From Roseovarius salincola (lineage in GTDB: Bacteria; Pseudomonadota; Alphaproteobacteria; Rhodobacterales; Rhodobacteraceae): a stretch of DNA of 64,000 bases. Positions within the stretch are counted from its first letter, which is position 1, and each line of letters begins with the position of its first letter. The stretch lies in NCBI RefSeq assembly GCF_026891095.1, contig NZ_JAPTNL010000010.1:1-64000 (forward strand), in the 5' to 3' direction. Position numbers and translations under genes: made by a program. The notes below the pieces were generated by a model that worked only from the letters and a program-made list of their open reading frames with translations, was not told the DNA's origin and ran no database searches. Shown here one piece after another: positions 14,575 through 23,082 of this stretch.

Positions 14575-15942
14575 ATGGAGCAATTCTTGAGGGGCGAGAC
14601 ATCGCGGCGCGGCTTCTTTGGGCTTGCGGCGGGGGGTGCTGCGGCGCTGGCCGTGGCGGGTCCTGGCGCGGCACGGGCGGAGCCGGTGCGCACAAGCGCC
14701 AGGATCGTGATCCTAGGTGCGGGTGCGGCGGGCACGGCGATGGCCAACCGGCTGGCGGAGCGCCTCGAGGGGGCTGCGATCACCATCGTGGACGGGCGCC
14801 AGCAGCATTGGTATCAGCCCGGTTTCACGCTGGTCGCGGCCGGTCTGAAACCGGCCAGCTACACGCTCAGCGATACGGGCGACTGGCTGTCGGACGGGGT
14901 GGAATGGATCGGCGAACATGCCGCCGCGATCGACCCCGAAGCGCAGATCGTCACCACGGCATCGGGCAGCAGGCTGGAATATGACTACCTGATCGTGGCC
15001 ACGGGCCTGTCGCTGGACTGGGACGCTGTCGAGGGGTTCTCGCTTGACCAGGTGGGTCAGAACGGGATCGGCGCGCTTTACGCCGGGCCAGAGCAGGCCG
15101 CGGCGACCTGGCGCGCGATGGACGCCTTTACCGACAAGGGCGGCGTGGCGCTGTTCGGACGTCCGCCGACCGAGATGAAATGCGCCGGCGCGCCGCTGAA
15201 ATACACCTTCCTGACCGATGACTACCTGCGCCGGAAGGGGCGGCGCGACGCCTCGCAGATCATCTACGCGGCGCATAACAAGGCGCTGTTCTCGGTGCCG
15301 GTGGTCGACGAGAAGGCCAAGCTGATCTTTGACGAACGCGGCTTTGACGTGCGCTGGAGCCATGTTCTGACGGGGATCGACGCGGCGGCGAAGACCGCGC
15401 ATTACCGCGTGCCCGAAAGCCGCGCGCTGGCGGCGGATGGCACGGTGACGGTCACGCCGGAGCGCGAAGTGCAGATCGGTTTCGACTTCACCAACGTGAT
15501 CCCGCCGCAGCGCGCCCCGCAGGTGGTGCGCGACTCGGGCCTGAGCTGGGCCGACAGGTGGGTCGACCAGGGCTGGATTGAGGTCGATCCCGGCACGCTG
15601 CGCCATCGCCGCTATGCCAATGTCTTCGGCGTCGGCGATATCAACGGCGTGCCCAAGGGCAAGACCGCCGCATCGGTCAAATGGCAGGTGCCGGTGGTCG
15701 AGGATCACCTTGTCGCCGAACTGGACGGGCGCGAAGGCAGCGCGATCTATAACGGCTACACGTCTTGCCCGATGATCACCAAAATCGGCCGCGCGATGCT
15801 GGTCGAGTTCGATTACGAGAACCGGCTGACGCCATCTTTCCCCGGAGTGATTGCCCCGCTGGAAGAGCTGTGGATTTCCTGGCTGATGAAGGAAATCGCG
15901 CTCAAACCCACCTATAACGCCATGCTGCGCGGCAAGGTCTGA
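14575..15942 (+). CDS. sqr: Type II sulfide:quinone oxidoreductase with Tat signal
   Basis: 455-aa flavoprotein that oxidises sulfide to sulfane sulfur and passes electrons to quinone. A twin-arginine signal (SRRGFFG plus hydrophobic stretch, residues 10-35) precedes the FAD-binding IVILGAGAAGTA (residues 44-55). The two redox cysteines of the type II (mitochondrial-like) family are both present: C203 in MKCAGAPLKY and C398 in YNGYTSCPMIT. FGVGDINGVPKGKTAASV supplies the second FAD motif. The C-terminal membrane-anchoring region is retained. The following gene is 12 bases away. A Tat signal implies action on the periplasmic face, which is unusual to see spelled out so clearly. Confidence 0.87.
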   Translation: MEQFLRGETSRRGFFGLAAGGAAALAVAGPGAARAEPVRTSARIVILGAGAAGTAMANRLAERLEGAAITIVDGRQQHWYQPGFTLVAAGLKPASYTLSDTGDWLSDGVEWIGEHAAAIDPEAQIVTTASGSRLEYDYLIVATGLSLDWDAVEGFSLDQVGQNGIGALYAGPEQAAATWRAMDAFTDKGGVALFGRPPTEMKCAGAPLKYTFLTDDYLRRKGRRDASQIIYAAHNKALFSVPVVDEKAKLIFDERGFDVRWSHVLTGIDAAAKTAHYRVPESRALAADGTVTVTPEREVQIGFDFTNVIPPQRAPQVVRDSGLSWADRWVDQGWIEVDPGTLRHRRYANVFGVGDINGVPKGKTAASVKWQVPVVEDHLVAELDGREGSAIYNGYTSCPMITKIGRAMLVEFDYENRLTPSFPGVIAPLEELWISWLMKEIALKPTYNAMLRGKV

Positions 15943-15954
15943 GGAGGGCCGACC

Positions 15955-16317
15955 ATGAAAGAACTGACATTCGAGACCCTGCTGGCCGTGTTCGAGGAAA
16001 TCTTCGGGCGGGGTCTGTTCTGGGCGATGGTGGTGATCGCGGCGATCGTGACCGTGGCCTATCTTTACGTGCTGGTGCGTGACCGGCACATGTCTGCGCG
16101 CAAGTTCCTGCTGGCACAGCTTTTCATGCCACTGGGGGCGGTCGCGGCGGTGATATTCGTGCTGCGGATGACCAATTCGGCGCTGTCCGATATCGGCGGT
16201 CCGGTGGACTGGATCGTGCTTCTGGGCGTTGCCGCTGCGGGTGCCGTCGGGCTGGCGATCCTGGTCTACACGGCGCAATCGCTGCTGCGCCCGGCCGTCA
16301 AATCCGGTGCGGACTGA
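15955..16317 (+). CDS. DUF5368 family membrane protein
   Basis: 120 aa with three predicted membrane helices (about residues 19-40, 52-70 and 82-105). Its start lies 12 bases after the flavoprotein stop and behind GAGGAGGG, so it is translated from the same message. The sequence fits the DUF5368 group, known mostly from Rhodobacteraceae and regularly placed next to sulfide oxidation genes. Membrane partner or anchor for the oxidoreductase is a reasonable inference; there is no catalytic motif. Confidence 0.75.
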   Translation: MKELTFETLLAVFEEIFGRGLFWAMVVIAAIVTVAYLYVLVRDRHMSARKFLLAQLFMPLGAVAAVIFVLRMTNSALSDIGGPVDWIVLLGVAAAGAVGLAILVYTAQSLLRPAVKSGAD

Positions 16318-16597
16318 GCGATCGGCGGTCCGGTCGCTGGGCCGGGGGTTGATGTTCGCGCCCTGAGAGGCGATATAGCGCACACAGTCCCGTGCGGGTG
16401 ATTGAAGCGTTGCTTGTCCCTGCACATGGGGCCGGGGTGAATGCCCGGCCCGAGCGTTAGCGTATCAGCTTTCGGCGTCATGCCGATGCAGGCCCCGGTA
16501 TCAGGCGGTCTTGACGCATAACGCGACTCTGCGGGGGCGGACCTTGGGTCCGGCGCCCCGGTGGATCGACCGGACAACAGACCAGAAGGAGAGAGCC

Positions 16598-16717
16598 ATG
16601 AGCAGCATGACCGACGAAGAAATCGAACAGCGTATCGACGAGTTGCAGAATTCGGGTATGCATCTGGCCGCAAAGGCCCTGATGCGCGAGCTGCATTTCC
16701 GCCGCAAGAACGGCTGA
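16598..16717 (+). CDS. Small helical protein, 39 aa
   Basis: A short gene behind a strong AGAAGGAGAG ribosome-binding site. The product is charged and helical: a DEEIEQRIDELQ segment then a basic C terminus (RELHFRRKNG). It is followed by a clear hairpin terminator, which supports a real transcription unit. No family recognised; possibly a small regulatory or ribosome-associated protein. Confidence 0.6.
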   Translation: MSSMTDEEIEQRIDELQNSGMHLAAKALMRELHFRRKNG

Positions 16718-16739
16718 GCCGGGCGATATGCATCAAGGA

Positions 16740-16767
16740 GGGCCGCGCCGCATGGGCGCGGCCCTTT
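16740..16767 (+). terminator. Rho-independent-like terminator
   Basis: Stem GGCCGCGCC / GGCGCGGCC with a short loop, followed by TTTGC, right after the 39-aa gene. The stem is nine perfect G/C pairs, with only a short T-run. Confidence 0.7.
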
Positions 16768-16919
16768 GCATGGGCGCCTGATCCGCGCCGATGATCACGC
16801 CGGGCTTTGTGCGCGATGGTGATCCGGGCGGTGCCGCTGCGCGCGCGGCCCGTCGGCTTGACCTTTTTGCAGGCATGGCGGAACGTGGCGCGCGCAATGC
16901 CAGAACACCGGGGATAATC

Positions 16920-18164
16920 ATGACATTCGAGGACGATCACCAACAAAGCCTGGACCGTCTGGCCAGGGTGGCCGTGCAGGTCGGGCTCAACCTTCAGGAG
17001 GGGCAGGACCTCGTGCTGACGGCACCGGTCACGGCGCTGCCGCTGGTGCGCCGGATCGTGGCCGAGGCCTATCGCGCGGGCGCGGGGCTGGTGACGCCGA
17101 TCCTGGGGGATGAGGCGCTGACGCTGGCGCGCTATCGCAATGCGCGGGACGCGAGCTTTGACCGCGCGCCGGGCTGGCTGTTCGATGGCATGGCCAAGGC
17201 CTTTGCGGACGGTGCGGCGCGCATGGCGATCGTCGGGGACGATCCGATGCTGCTGGCGGATGAGGACCCGGCAAGGGTGGCGCGGGTGGGCAAGGCCAAT
17301 GCGATGGCCTACAAGCCGGCGCTGGAGAAGATCGCGAATTTCGACATCAACTGGTCGATCGTCAGCTATCCCGGCGCTGCATGGGCGCAGCGCATCTTTC
17401 CCGATCTCGACGAGGAGACGGCCGTCGCGCGGCTGGCCGAAGCGATCTTTGCCGCCTCGCGCGTCAAGGACGAGGACGATCCCGTCGCCGCCTGGCAGGC
17501 CCACAACGACAAGCTGCGCGCGCGCACGCGCTGGCTGAACGAGCGGGTTTTCGATGCGCTGCATTTCACCGGGCCGGGCACCGACCTGATGGTCGGGCTC
17601 GCGGATGGGCATGAATGGCAGGGCGGGGCCTCGAGCGCGCGCAACGGCGTGACCTGCAATCCCAACATTCCGACCGAGGAGGTCTTCACGACGCCCCATG
17701 CGATGCGCACCGAGGGCCATGTGCGCGCCACCAAGCCGCTCTCGCATCAGGGCAGTCTGATCGAGGGAATCGAGATGCGTTTCGAGGGCGGGCGCATCAC
17801 CGGCGCCAGCGCGACGAAGGGCGAGGCGGTGTTGCAAGAGCTGCTGGAGACCGATGCGGGCGCGCGGCGGCTGGGCGAGGTGGCGCTGGTGCCGCATTCC
17901 TCGCCGATCTCGCAATCGGGGCTGCTGTTTTATAACACGCTTTATGACGAGAACGCCGCCTGCCATATCGCGCTGGGGCAGTGCTATTCCAAATGTTTCA
18001 GGGATGGCGGCGATCTGAGCGCGCAAGAGATCGAACGCCGGGGCGGCAATGCCAGCCTGATCCATGTGGACTGGATGATCGGTGGGGCCGACACCGATAT
18101 CGACGGGATCACCGCCGATGGCACGCGGGTGCCGGTCTTTCGCAAGGGTGAATGGGCGTCCTGA
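16920..18164 (+). CDS. Aminopeptidase, M29 family
   Basis: 414-aa metallo-aminopeptidase of the thermophilic aminopeptidase (AmpS/PepS) family. Conserved parts: the N-terminal VQVGLNLQEGQDLVLTAP domain, PGTDLMVGLADGHEWQGG, NIPTEEVFTTPHAMRTEGHV (metal-ligand Glu and His) and LGEVALVPHSSPISQSGLLFYNTLYDENA-type sequence with the remaining ligands. It releases N-terminal amino acids in the cytoplasm. The chosen start has protein similarity from the second residue on; a longer frame upstream has poor composition. It is a single gene followed by a convergent two-component operon. Confidence 0.9.
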   Translation: MTFEDDHQQSLDRLARVAVQVGLNLQEGQDLVLTAPVTALPLVRRIVAEAYRAGAGLVTPILGDEALTLARYRNARDASFDRAPGWLFDGMAKAFADGAARMAIVGDDPMLLADEDPARVARVGKANAMAYKPALEKIANFDINWSIVSYPGAAWAQRIFPDLDEETAVARLAEAIFAASRVKDEDDPVAAWQAHNDKLRARTRWLNERVFDALHFTGPGTDLMVGLADGHEWQGGASSARNGVTCNPNIPTEEVFTTPHAMRTEGHVRATKPLSHQGSLIEGIEMRFEGGRITGASATKGEAVLQELLETDAGARRLGEVALVPHSSPISQSGLLFYNTLYDENAACHIALGQCYSKCFRDGGDLSAQEIERRGGNASLIHVDWMIGGADTDIDGITADGTRVPVFRKGEWAS

Positions 18165-18177
18165 TCGGCGTGAAGGT

Positions 18178-19524
18178 TCAGGCGCGGGGCAGGGTCAGGC
18201 TGGCCTTCAGTCCTGCGCCGCTGCTGTCCAGCGTCAGTTGCCCGCCCGCCGCCTCGGCGATGTCGCGCGCGATGGCAAGGCCCAGCCCGCTGCCCGTATC
18301 GCTTTCGTCAAGGCGCGCGCCGCGCGCGGTCAGCCCGGCCAGACGGTGTTCCGGGATGCCGGGGCCGTCATCGGTGATGTCGATCCTGAGGGTCGTGTCG
18401 TCCAGGGCGGTTGCGCTCAGCGTGACGTGATCGCGCGCATGGCGGGCGGCGTTTTCGGCCAATGCGCCAAGCGCCTCGGCAAGATCGCTTTCATCAAGCG
18501 CGGCCATCATCGCTTCGGGCACCGTCTGGTGCCAGTCAAGGCGCGCGCCGTCCGGGGTGCGCATCAGCACCGAGATCACCCGCGCGGCCACCAGCGCCAC
18601 ATCGGCGCGGGCATTGCGGGTGCGGGCGGCGCTGCGGGTGCGGGCCAGTTCGCGCTCGACATGACGGCGCATCGCGTCGGCGACGCTGTCGATGGCATCG
18701 GCGGCGGCGGTCTGGCCGGCGTCGCGCAGGCGGCCGGTCTCGCCCATCAGGGCCTGGAGCGGGGTCTTGAGCCCATGCGCCAGGTCGCCCGCGCGGGCGC
18801 GGGCGCGCATCGTGGCGCTGTCGCGTTCGGCCAGCAGGGCGTCGATCTCGGCTGCCAGGGGCTGCACCTCGCGCGGCCAGTCGCCGCCCATGCGCATGGT
18901 GTGGCCCGCGCGCAGCGCGCCGACCCGCGCGCCCAGCCGGTGCAGCGGGCGCAGCCCGATCACCAGCTGCGCCCAGCCCGCACCCGCCAGTACCAGTGCC
19001 AGCAAGGCAAGATAAGGTGCCATGTCGGCCAGGAAGGCGCGTTTTGCCTGCACCAGTTCGCTCGCATCCATGGCGACCGCGGCGCGCAGCGGCGTCGCGC
19101 CAAGCGCTTCGGGCAGGCGGGCGCTGCGTTCGAGAACCAGCAGCGTGCCGCCATCGGGACCGGGCAGGGCGTGGCGATGCGGCGCGCCCGCGCCCAGATC
19201 GTCAGGCGGCAGCGGCAACGCGTAATCCCAGAGCGAGCGCGAGCGCAGCACGCGCCCCTCTGCCTCGATCTGCCAGTAAAGCCCGCCATAGGCGCGCCCG
19301 AAGCGCGGATCGGCGGGGGGCGTGGCCAGCCCCAGCGCGCCGTCGCCCCCGCGCTCCAGCCCGGCCAGCACCTGATCGAGCTGCACCGAAAGCTCGTTCA
19401 TCGCGCGCCGCTCAACATGGGTGGCGAACAGCGCCGCCAGCCCCAGCGCCGCCAGCCCCAGCGCCAGCGCGATCGCCGCCGCCCCGGCCAGCGCCAGCCT
19501 GAGGCGCAGCGACAGCCGGTTCAT
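18178..19524 (-). CDS. Sensor histidine kinase (PhoQ/QseC-like)
   Basis: 448 aa with two membrane helices (about 10-35 and 168-190), a periplasmic loop of some 130 residues between them, a HAMP-like segment, the phospho-acceptor H250 in DLAHGLKTPLQ, and an ATPase domain with N, G1 (DDGPGIP) and G2 (GSGLGLAIA) boxes. The start overlaps the end of the response-regulator gene by four bases. It is the last gene of PepSY-regulator-kinase. The association with PepSY proteins and a cytochrome b561 suggests sensing of an envelope or metal/redox signal. Confidence 0.9.
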   Translation of the reverse strand: MNRLSLRLRLALAGAAAIALALGLAALGLAALFATHVERRAMNELSVQLDQVLAGLERGGDGALGLATPPADPRFGRAYGGLYWQIEAEGRVLRSRSLWDYALPLPPDDLGAGAPHRHALPGPDGGTLLVLERSARLPEALGATPLRAAVAMDASELVQAKRAFLADMAPYLALLALVLAGAGWAQLVIGLRPLHRLGARVGALRAGHTMRMGGDWPREVQPLAAEIDALLAERDSATMRARARAGDLAHGLKTPLQALMGETGRLRDAGQTAAADAIDSVADAMRRHVERELARTRSAARTRNARADVALVAARVISVLMRTPDGARLDWHQTVPEAMMAALDESDLAEALGALAENAARHARDHVTLSATALDDTTLRIDITDDGPGIPEHRLAGLTARGARLDESDTGSGLGLAIARDIAEAAGGQLTLDSSGAGLKASLTLPRA

Positions 19525-20186
19525 GCGCCGGTGCCTTCGAGAAAGTAACCAAAGCCGCGCCGCGTGCCGATCACGCCCTTGCCCAGCTTGCGCCGCAGCC
19601 GCGCGATCACCGCTTCAAGCGCGTTGGCCTCGCGCGCGTCATCGTCGCCATAAAGATGTTCCAGCAATTCGGTGGGCGGCACGACGCGGTCACGGTGCAG
19701 CGCCAGGTAGGACAGCAGCCGGTATTCCAGAGCCGTCACGCTGACCGGCGCGCCATGCGCGGCGACGGTCATGCGGTTGGTGTCAAGCTGTAGCGCACCC
19801 GCCTCGTGCAGCGCGGTGGCATGGCCCGCCGCGCGGCGCACCAGCGCGCGCGCCCGTGCCACCAGTTCCTCCATGCGGAAGGGCTTGGGCAGGTAGTCGT
19901 CGGCGCCCGCCTCGATGCCCTCGACGCGGTCCTGCCAGGCGCCGCGCGCGGTCAGCACCAGCACCGGCATGAGCCGCCCTGCGGCGCGCCAGCGCTTGAG
20001 CAGCGACAGACCGTCGAGCCCCGGCAGGCCGAGGTCAAGAACCACAAGGTCGAAATCCTCGGTATCGCCAAGGAACCAGGCCTCTTCGCCATCGGCGCAG
20101 GTTTCTACGCGAAATCCCGCACCGCGAAGCGCGGCGGCAAGATCGGCGGCGATCCGGGGATCGTCCTCGACGGCAAGCGCGCGCAT
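19521..20186 (-). CDS. OmpR/PhoP-family response regulator
   Basis: 221 aa. The receiver domain has the acidic pair at EDDP, phospho-acceptor D51 in VVLDLGLPG, and the conserved Lys in YLPKPF. A winged-helix DNA-binding domain follows from about residue 125 (SVTALEYRLLSYLALHRDRVV, then NALEAVIARLRRKLG). Its partner is the overlapping kinase gene. The start shares a base with the stop of the PepSY gene, so the three are translationally coupled. Targets probably include the divergent PepSY-cytochrome b561 pair. Confidence 0.92.
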   Translation of the reverse strand: MRALAVEDDPRIAADLAAALRGAGFRVETCADGEEAWFLGDTEDFDLVVLDLGLPGLDGLSLLKRWRAAGRLMPVLVLTARGAWQDRVEGIEAGADDYLPKPFRMEELVARARALVRRAAGHATALHEAGALQLDTNRMTVAAHGAPVSVTALEYRLLSYLALHRDRVVPPTELLEHLYGDDDAREANALEAVIARLRRKLGKGVIGTRRGFGYFLEGTGA

Positions 20187-20515
20187 CAGTCGTCTTCGGC
20201 CTCCATCTTGAGGATGCGGCCGCTGGCGGCGTCGATCTCGACCTCGATCATCTGGCCATCCGCCCGGATCATCTCCAGCTCGTAGATGAAACGGCCGTCC
20301 TCCTCGTCGAACTCCACCTCGATCAACCGCCCCCCGTAGGCGGTCTGCGCGATCGCGGCGATTTCGGCCAGCGGCAGGATCGCGCCGCGTTCCAGCGCGG
20401 CGCGTGCGCGATCATGATCGTCATCATCATCGCCGCTGGCAAGGGCCGTGGAGACCGCCAGAAGCGGCAGGAGCAACGCAAGTGCAAGCGGAAGAGGGCG
20501 CATGTGTTTCATCAT
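20186..20515 (-). CDS. PepSY-domain exported protein
   Basis: 109 aa with a signal peptide (about residues 1-26) and an acidic run DDDDDHD just after it. The rest is one PepSY repeat: ILPLAEIAAIAQTAYGGRLIEVEFDEEDGRFIYELEM is the typical pattern, closing with IDAASGRILKMEAE. PepSY proteins next to two-component systems are thought to act in the periplasm as modulators. It is the first gene of the operon with the regulator and kinase. Confidence 0.85.
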   Translation of the reverse strand: MMKHMRPLPLALALLLPLLAVSTALASGDDDDDHDRARAALERGAILPLAEIAAIAQTAYGGRLIEVEFDEEDGRFIYELEMIRADGQMIEVEIDAASGRILKMEAEDD

Positions 20516-20645
20516 GTGCAGTTTCTAACCTCCCGCACCTGACAGCAAGCTGACAATCGCCGTCAGGCGGGCGTCAGGCAGGGTGGGGCAAAAGGGCGAT
20601 GTTCCGCGGCAATCCCGCCGCATGTCAACACGAAGGAGACAGACC

Positions 20646-20948
20646 ATGATTCGCAACATTCTTCTTGCCGCCGCAGGCGCATCGACCCTGGCACTGGGTG
20701 CCGGTATCGCACAGGCCTCGGATGACGATTTTCGCCGGATGCAGGGTAGCGCCGCCGATCGCGCCGACTGGATCAGCATCGCCGATCTGGCAACCCGGAT
20801 CGAGGCCAAGGGCTATCGCATCCGCGAGATCGAGATCGAACACGGGGTTTACGATGTCGAGATGATCGACGCCAACGGCATGAGGGTCGAAGGCTATTTC
20901 GATCCCGTGACCGGCGATCAGGTCCGCCGCTACGGGTATGACGATTGA
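20646..20948 (+). CDS. PepSY-domain exported protein
   Basis: 100 aa from an ATG behind GAAGGAGA. Signal peptide in the first 24 residues ending AQA. The mature part is a single PepSY repeat (IADLATRIEAKGYRIREIEIEHGVYDVEM, DPVTGDQVRRYGYDD). It is divergent from the other PepSY gene, with about 130 bases between the starts, and overlaps the cytochrome b561 gene in a TGATG junction. Probably a periplasmic partner of that cytochrome, and a target of the neighbouring two-component system. Confidence 0.85.
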   Translation: MIRNILLAAAGASTLALGAGIAQASDDDFRRMQGSAADRADWISIADLATRIEAKGYRIREIEIEHGVYDVEMIDANGMRVEGYFDPVTGDQVRRYGYDD

Positions 20949-21541
20949 TGCCTGATCGGGCAGGGCAGGAGACCGTCAAGGTCTGGGATCCGCTGATCCG
21001 CATGGGTCACTGGATCTTGGTGGTGGCGTTCGCCACCGCCTACCTGACCGAGGGCGAGCCGGAATGGCTGCATGTCCGGGCGGGCTATGCCATCGCGGCG
21101 GTGGTCGCGCTGCGCATCCTGTGGGGGCTGGTGGGGCCGCGCCGGGCGCGGTTTTCGGATTTCGTGACCGGCCCGGCGCGGGTGCTGCGCTATCTGCGCG
21201 CGCTCGTTGCGGGGCGCGCCGCGCGCCATCTCGGCCACAGCCCCGCCGGGGGCGCGATGACCCTGGCGCTGCTGGCGGCGCTGGCGGTGACGGCGGTTTC
21301 GGGCATGGTCACGCTGGCCACCGAAGATGGGCGCGGGCCGCTGGCCGGGATCGTCGCGCAGGCCGGGGACGAGCATGGGAGAGAGCACGAAGGCGAGGCG
21401 GATTGGGAAGAGATCCACGAGACCGCCGCCAACCTGACGGTGGTCCTGATCGTGCTGCATCTGGGCGGCGTCGCGCTGGCCAGCCATGCGCATGGTGAAA
21501 ATCTGTCCCGCGCGATGGTGACCGGGCGCAAGCGGGCCTGA
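20948..21541 (+). CDS. Cytochrome b561-family membrane protein
   Basis: 197 aa with four predicted membrane helices and histidines in helices suited to two b-type hemes: RMGHWILVVAF at residue 20, WLHVRAGYAI, and the late IVLHLGGVALASHAHGEN. Family members shuttle electrons from the quinone pool or to periplasmic acceptors. An acidic stretch EHGREHEGEADWEEIHE precedes the last helix. It is coupled to the PepSY gene, a pairing seen in many proteobacteria. Confidence 0.88.
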   Translation: MPDRAGQETVKVWDPLIRMGHWILVVAFATAYLTEGEPEWLHVRAGYAIAAVVALRILWGLVGPRRARFSDFVTGPARVLRYLRALVAGRAARHLGHSPAGGAMTLALLAALAVTAVSGMVTLATEDGRGPLAGIVAQAGDEHGREHEGEADWEEIHETAANLTVVLIVLHLGGVALASHAHGENLSRAMVTGRKRA

Positions 21542-21644
21542 CGGGCCACCGCATGCGCAACCCTTGAACATGCCCGCGCAGTGGCGTCTAACGGGGGCAG
21601 CCGCGCCTGGCGCGGCTGCCCTTGAATGAAGCCGGAAAGATCCG

Positions 21645-22430
21645 ATGGACGAGATATCTTCGCCCCTTCTGCTTGGTTTTCTCGGCAGCCTTGCCGCTGG
21701 CCTGATGACCGGGGTCGGTGCTGCGCCGGTGTTGGCGGGGCGGATGCCGGGGCAGGCGTTTCGCGACATGTCGCTGGGTTTTGCCGCCGGCGTGATGCTG
21801 GCGGCGTCGTTCTTTTCACTGATCATCCCGTCGCTCGATGCTGCCGAAGCGCGCTTTGGCGCCGGGCCGGTTCCGGCGGCGATCACCTGCGTGTCCATCC
21901 TGATCGGCATGGGCGCGGTTCACCTGATGAACGAGGCGCTGCCGCATGAGCATTTCAAGCTGGGCCGCGAGGGGCCGGAGGCTGCATCGCTGCGCCGTGT
22001 CTGGCTGTTCATCATCGCCATCACCATCCACAATTTCCCCGAAGGGCTGGCCGTGGGCGTCGGGTTCGGGGCGCATGGCCTGTCGGGGGGGATGCCGCTG
22101 GCCATCGGGATCGGCTTGCAGAATGCGCCCGAGGGGCTGGCCGTGGCGGTGGCGCTTCTGGGCGAGGGCTATGACCGGCGCCGCGCCTGGTCCATTGCCG
22201 CGCTCACAGGCATGGTCGAGCCGGTGGGCGGGCTGATCGGGGCCGGGGTGATTTCGGTCGCGGAACCGCTCTTGCCCTGGGGGCTGGCCTTTGCGGCGGG
22301 CGCGATGCTTTACGTGATCAGCCACGAGATCATCCCCGAGACCCACCGCCGGGGCCATCAGAACAAGGCAACGCTGGGTCTGGCCGTAGGGCTGGTGGTG
22401 ATGCTGTTCCTTGATGTCTGGCTGGCCTGA
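21645..22430 (+). CDS. ZIP-family metal transporter
   Basis: 261 aa with eight predicted membrane helices. The metal-binding signatures in helices 4 and 5 are intact: HNFPEGLAVGVGFG at 129-142 and LQNAPEGLAVAVALL further on, with a third HEI site in the C-terminal part (ISHEIIPETH). A His/Glu motif (LPHEHFKLG) lies in the cytoplasmic loop. It imports divalent metals such as zinc or iron. It is a single gene with no recognisable Zur or Fur box upstream. Confidence 0.9.
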   Translation: MDEISSPLLLGFLGSLAAGLMTGVGAAPVLAGRMPGQAFRDMSLGFAAGVMLAASFFSLIIPSLDAAEARFGAGPVPAAITCVSILIGMGAVHLMNEALPHEHFKLGREGPEAASLRRVWLFIIAITIHNFPEGLAVGVGFGAHGLSGGMPLAIGIGLQNAPEGLAVAVALLGEGYDRRRAWSIAALTGMVEPVGGLIGAGVISVAEPLLPWGLAFAAGAMLYVISHEIIPETHRRGHQNKATLGLAVGLVVMLFLDVWLA

Positions 22431-22522
22431 CGGCGGACATAGGCGCATCACCGGGCGGGCGCGGGCTTGCGGGCGATGCGCAGGGCGCTATCATCCCCGG
22501 CACCAGCACAGGAGCAAAGACC

Positions 22523-23002
22523 ATGACCCAGCAAGCATTCTCGCGCCGCGGATTCATTGTCGCCGGGGCGGCGCTTGGTGCCGTGGCGGGGCTGCCGGTG
22601 GCGGCCACCCGGGCACCGCTTGAAATCCACGTGATGAAGGATCCCAATTGCGGCTGCTGTTCGGCCTGGATCGAGATCCTCGAGGCGGACGGATTCAAGG
22701 TGTCGACCGAAACCAGCTTCGGCACCGCGCTCAGCCGATATAAGACCGAGAACGGCATTCCGGCGCGCATGGCTTCCTGCCACACCGCGAAGATCGCCGG
22801 CTACATGATCGAAGGCCATGTGCCCGCCGCCGATATCCGCGCGCTTCTGGAGACGCGCCCCGATGCGGTCGGCCTGTCGGTGCCGGGGATGCCCTATGGC
22901 TCGCCCGGCATGGGCCCGGAGGATCGGCGCGAGGCCTATGACGTCTACCTGATCGGGCGCGATGGCGGGGCGACGGTGTTTTCCAGTTACCCGGCGGCGT
23001 GA
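22523..23002 (+). CDS. DUF411 exported protein
   Basis: 159 aa. The N terminus has a twin-arginine-like SRRGFIVAG signal followed by a hydrophobic stretch. The mature part matches the DUF411 family: MKDPNCGCCSAWIEILE with a CxCC metal or thiol motif, then PARMASCHTAKIAGYMIEGHVPA and GLSVPGMPYGSPGM. Family members are periplasmic and linked with copper resistance. It follows the ZIP transporter on the same strand by 92 bases. Confidence 0.88.
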   Translation: MTQQAFSRRGFIVAGAALGAVAGLPVAATRAPLEIHVMKDPNCGCCSAWIEILEADGFKVSTETSFGTALSRYKTENGIPARMASCHTAKIAGYMIEGHVPAADIRALLETRPDAVGLSVPGMPYGSPGMGPEDRREAYDVYLIGRDGGATVFSSYPAA

Positions 23003-23082
23003 CGGCCTGAAGAGTCCGCCCGTCCGGCCGCGACTGCGCTTTCCATCTTTTCATCGGCGCGGCGGCGGGTCAGGATGCCGGT

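Noticed and set aside
14713-16425. 570-codon minus-strand open frame
   Set aside because: It is antisense to the sulfide:quinone oxidoreductase and DUF5368 genes; composition is Arg/His/Gly/Gln-rich as in reverse frames of high-GC genes.
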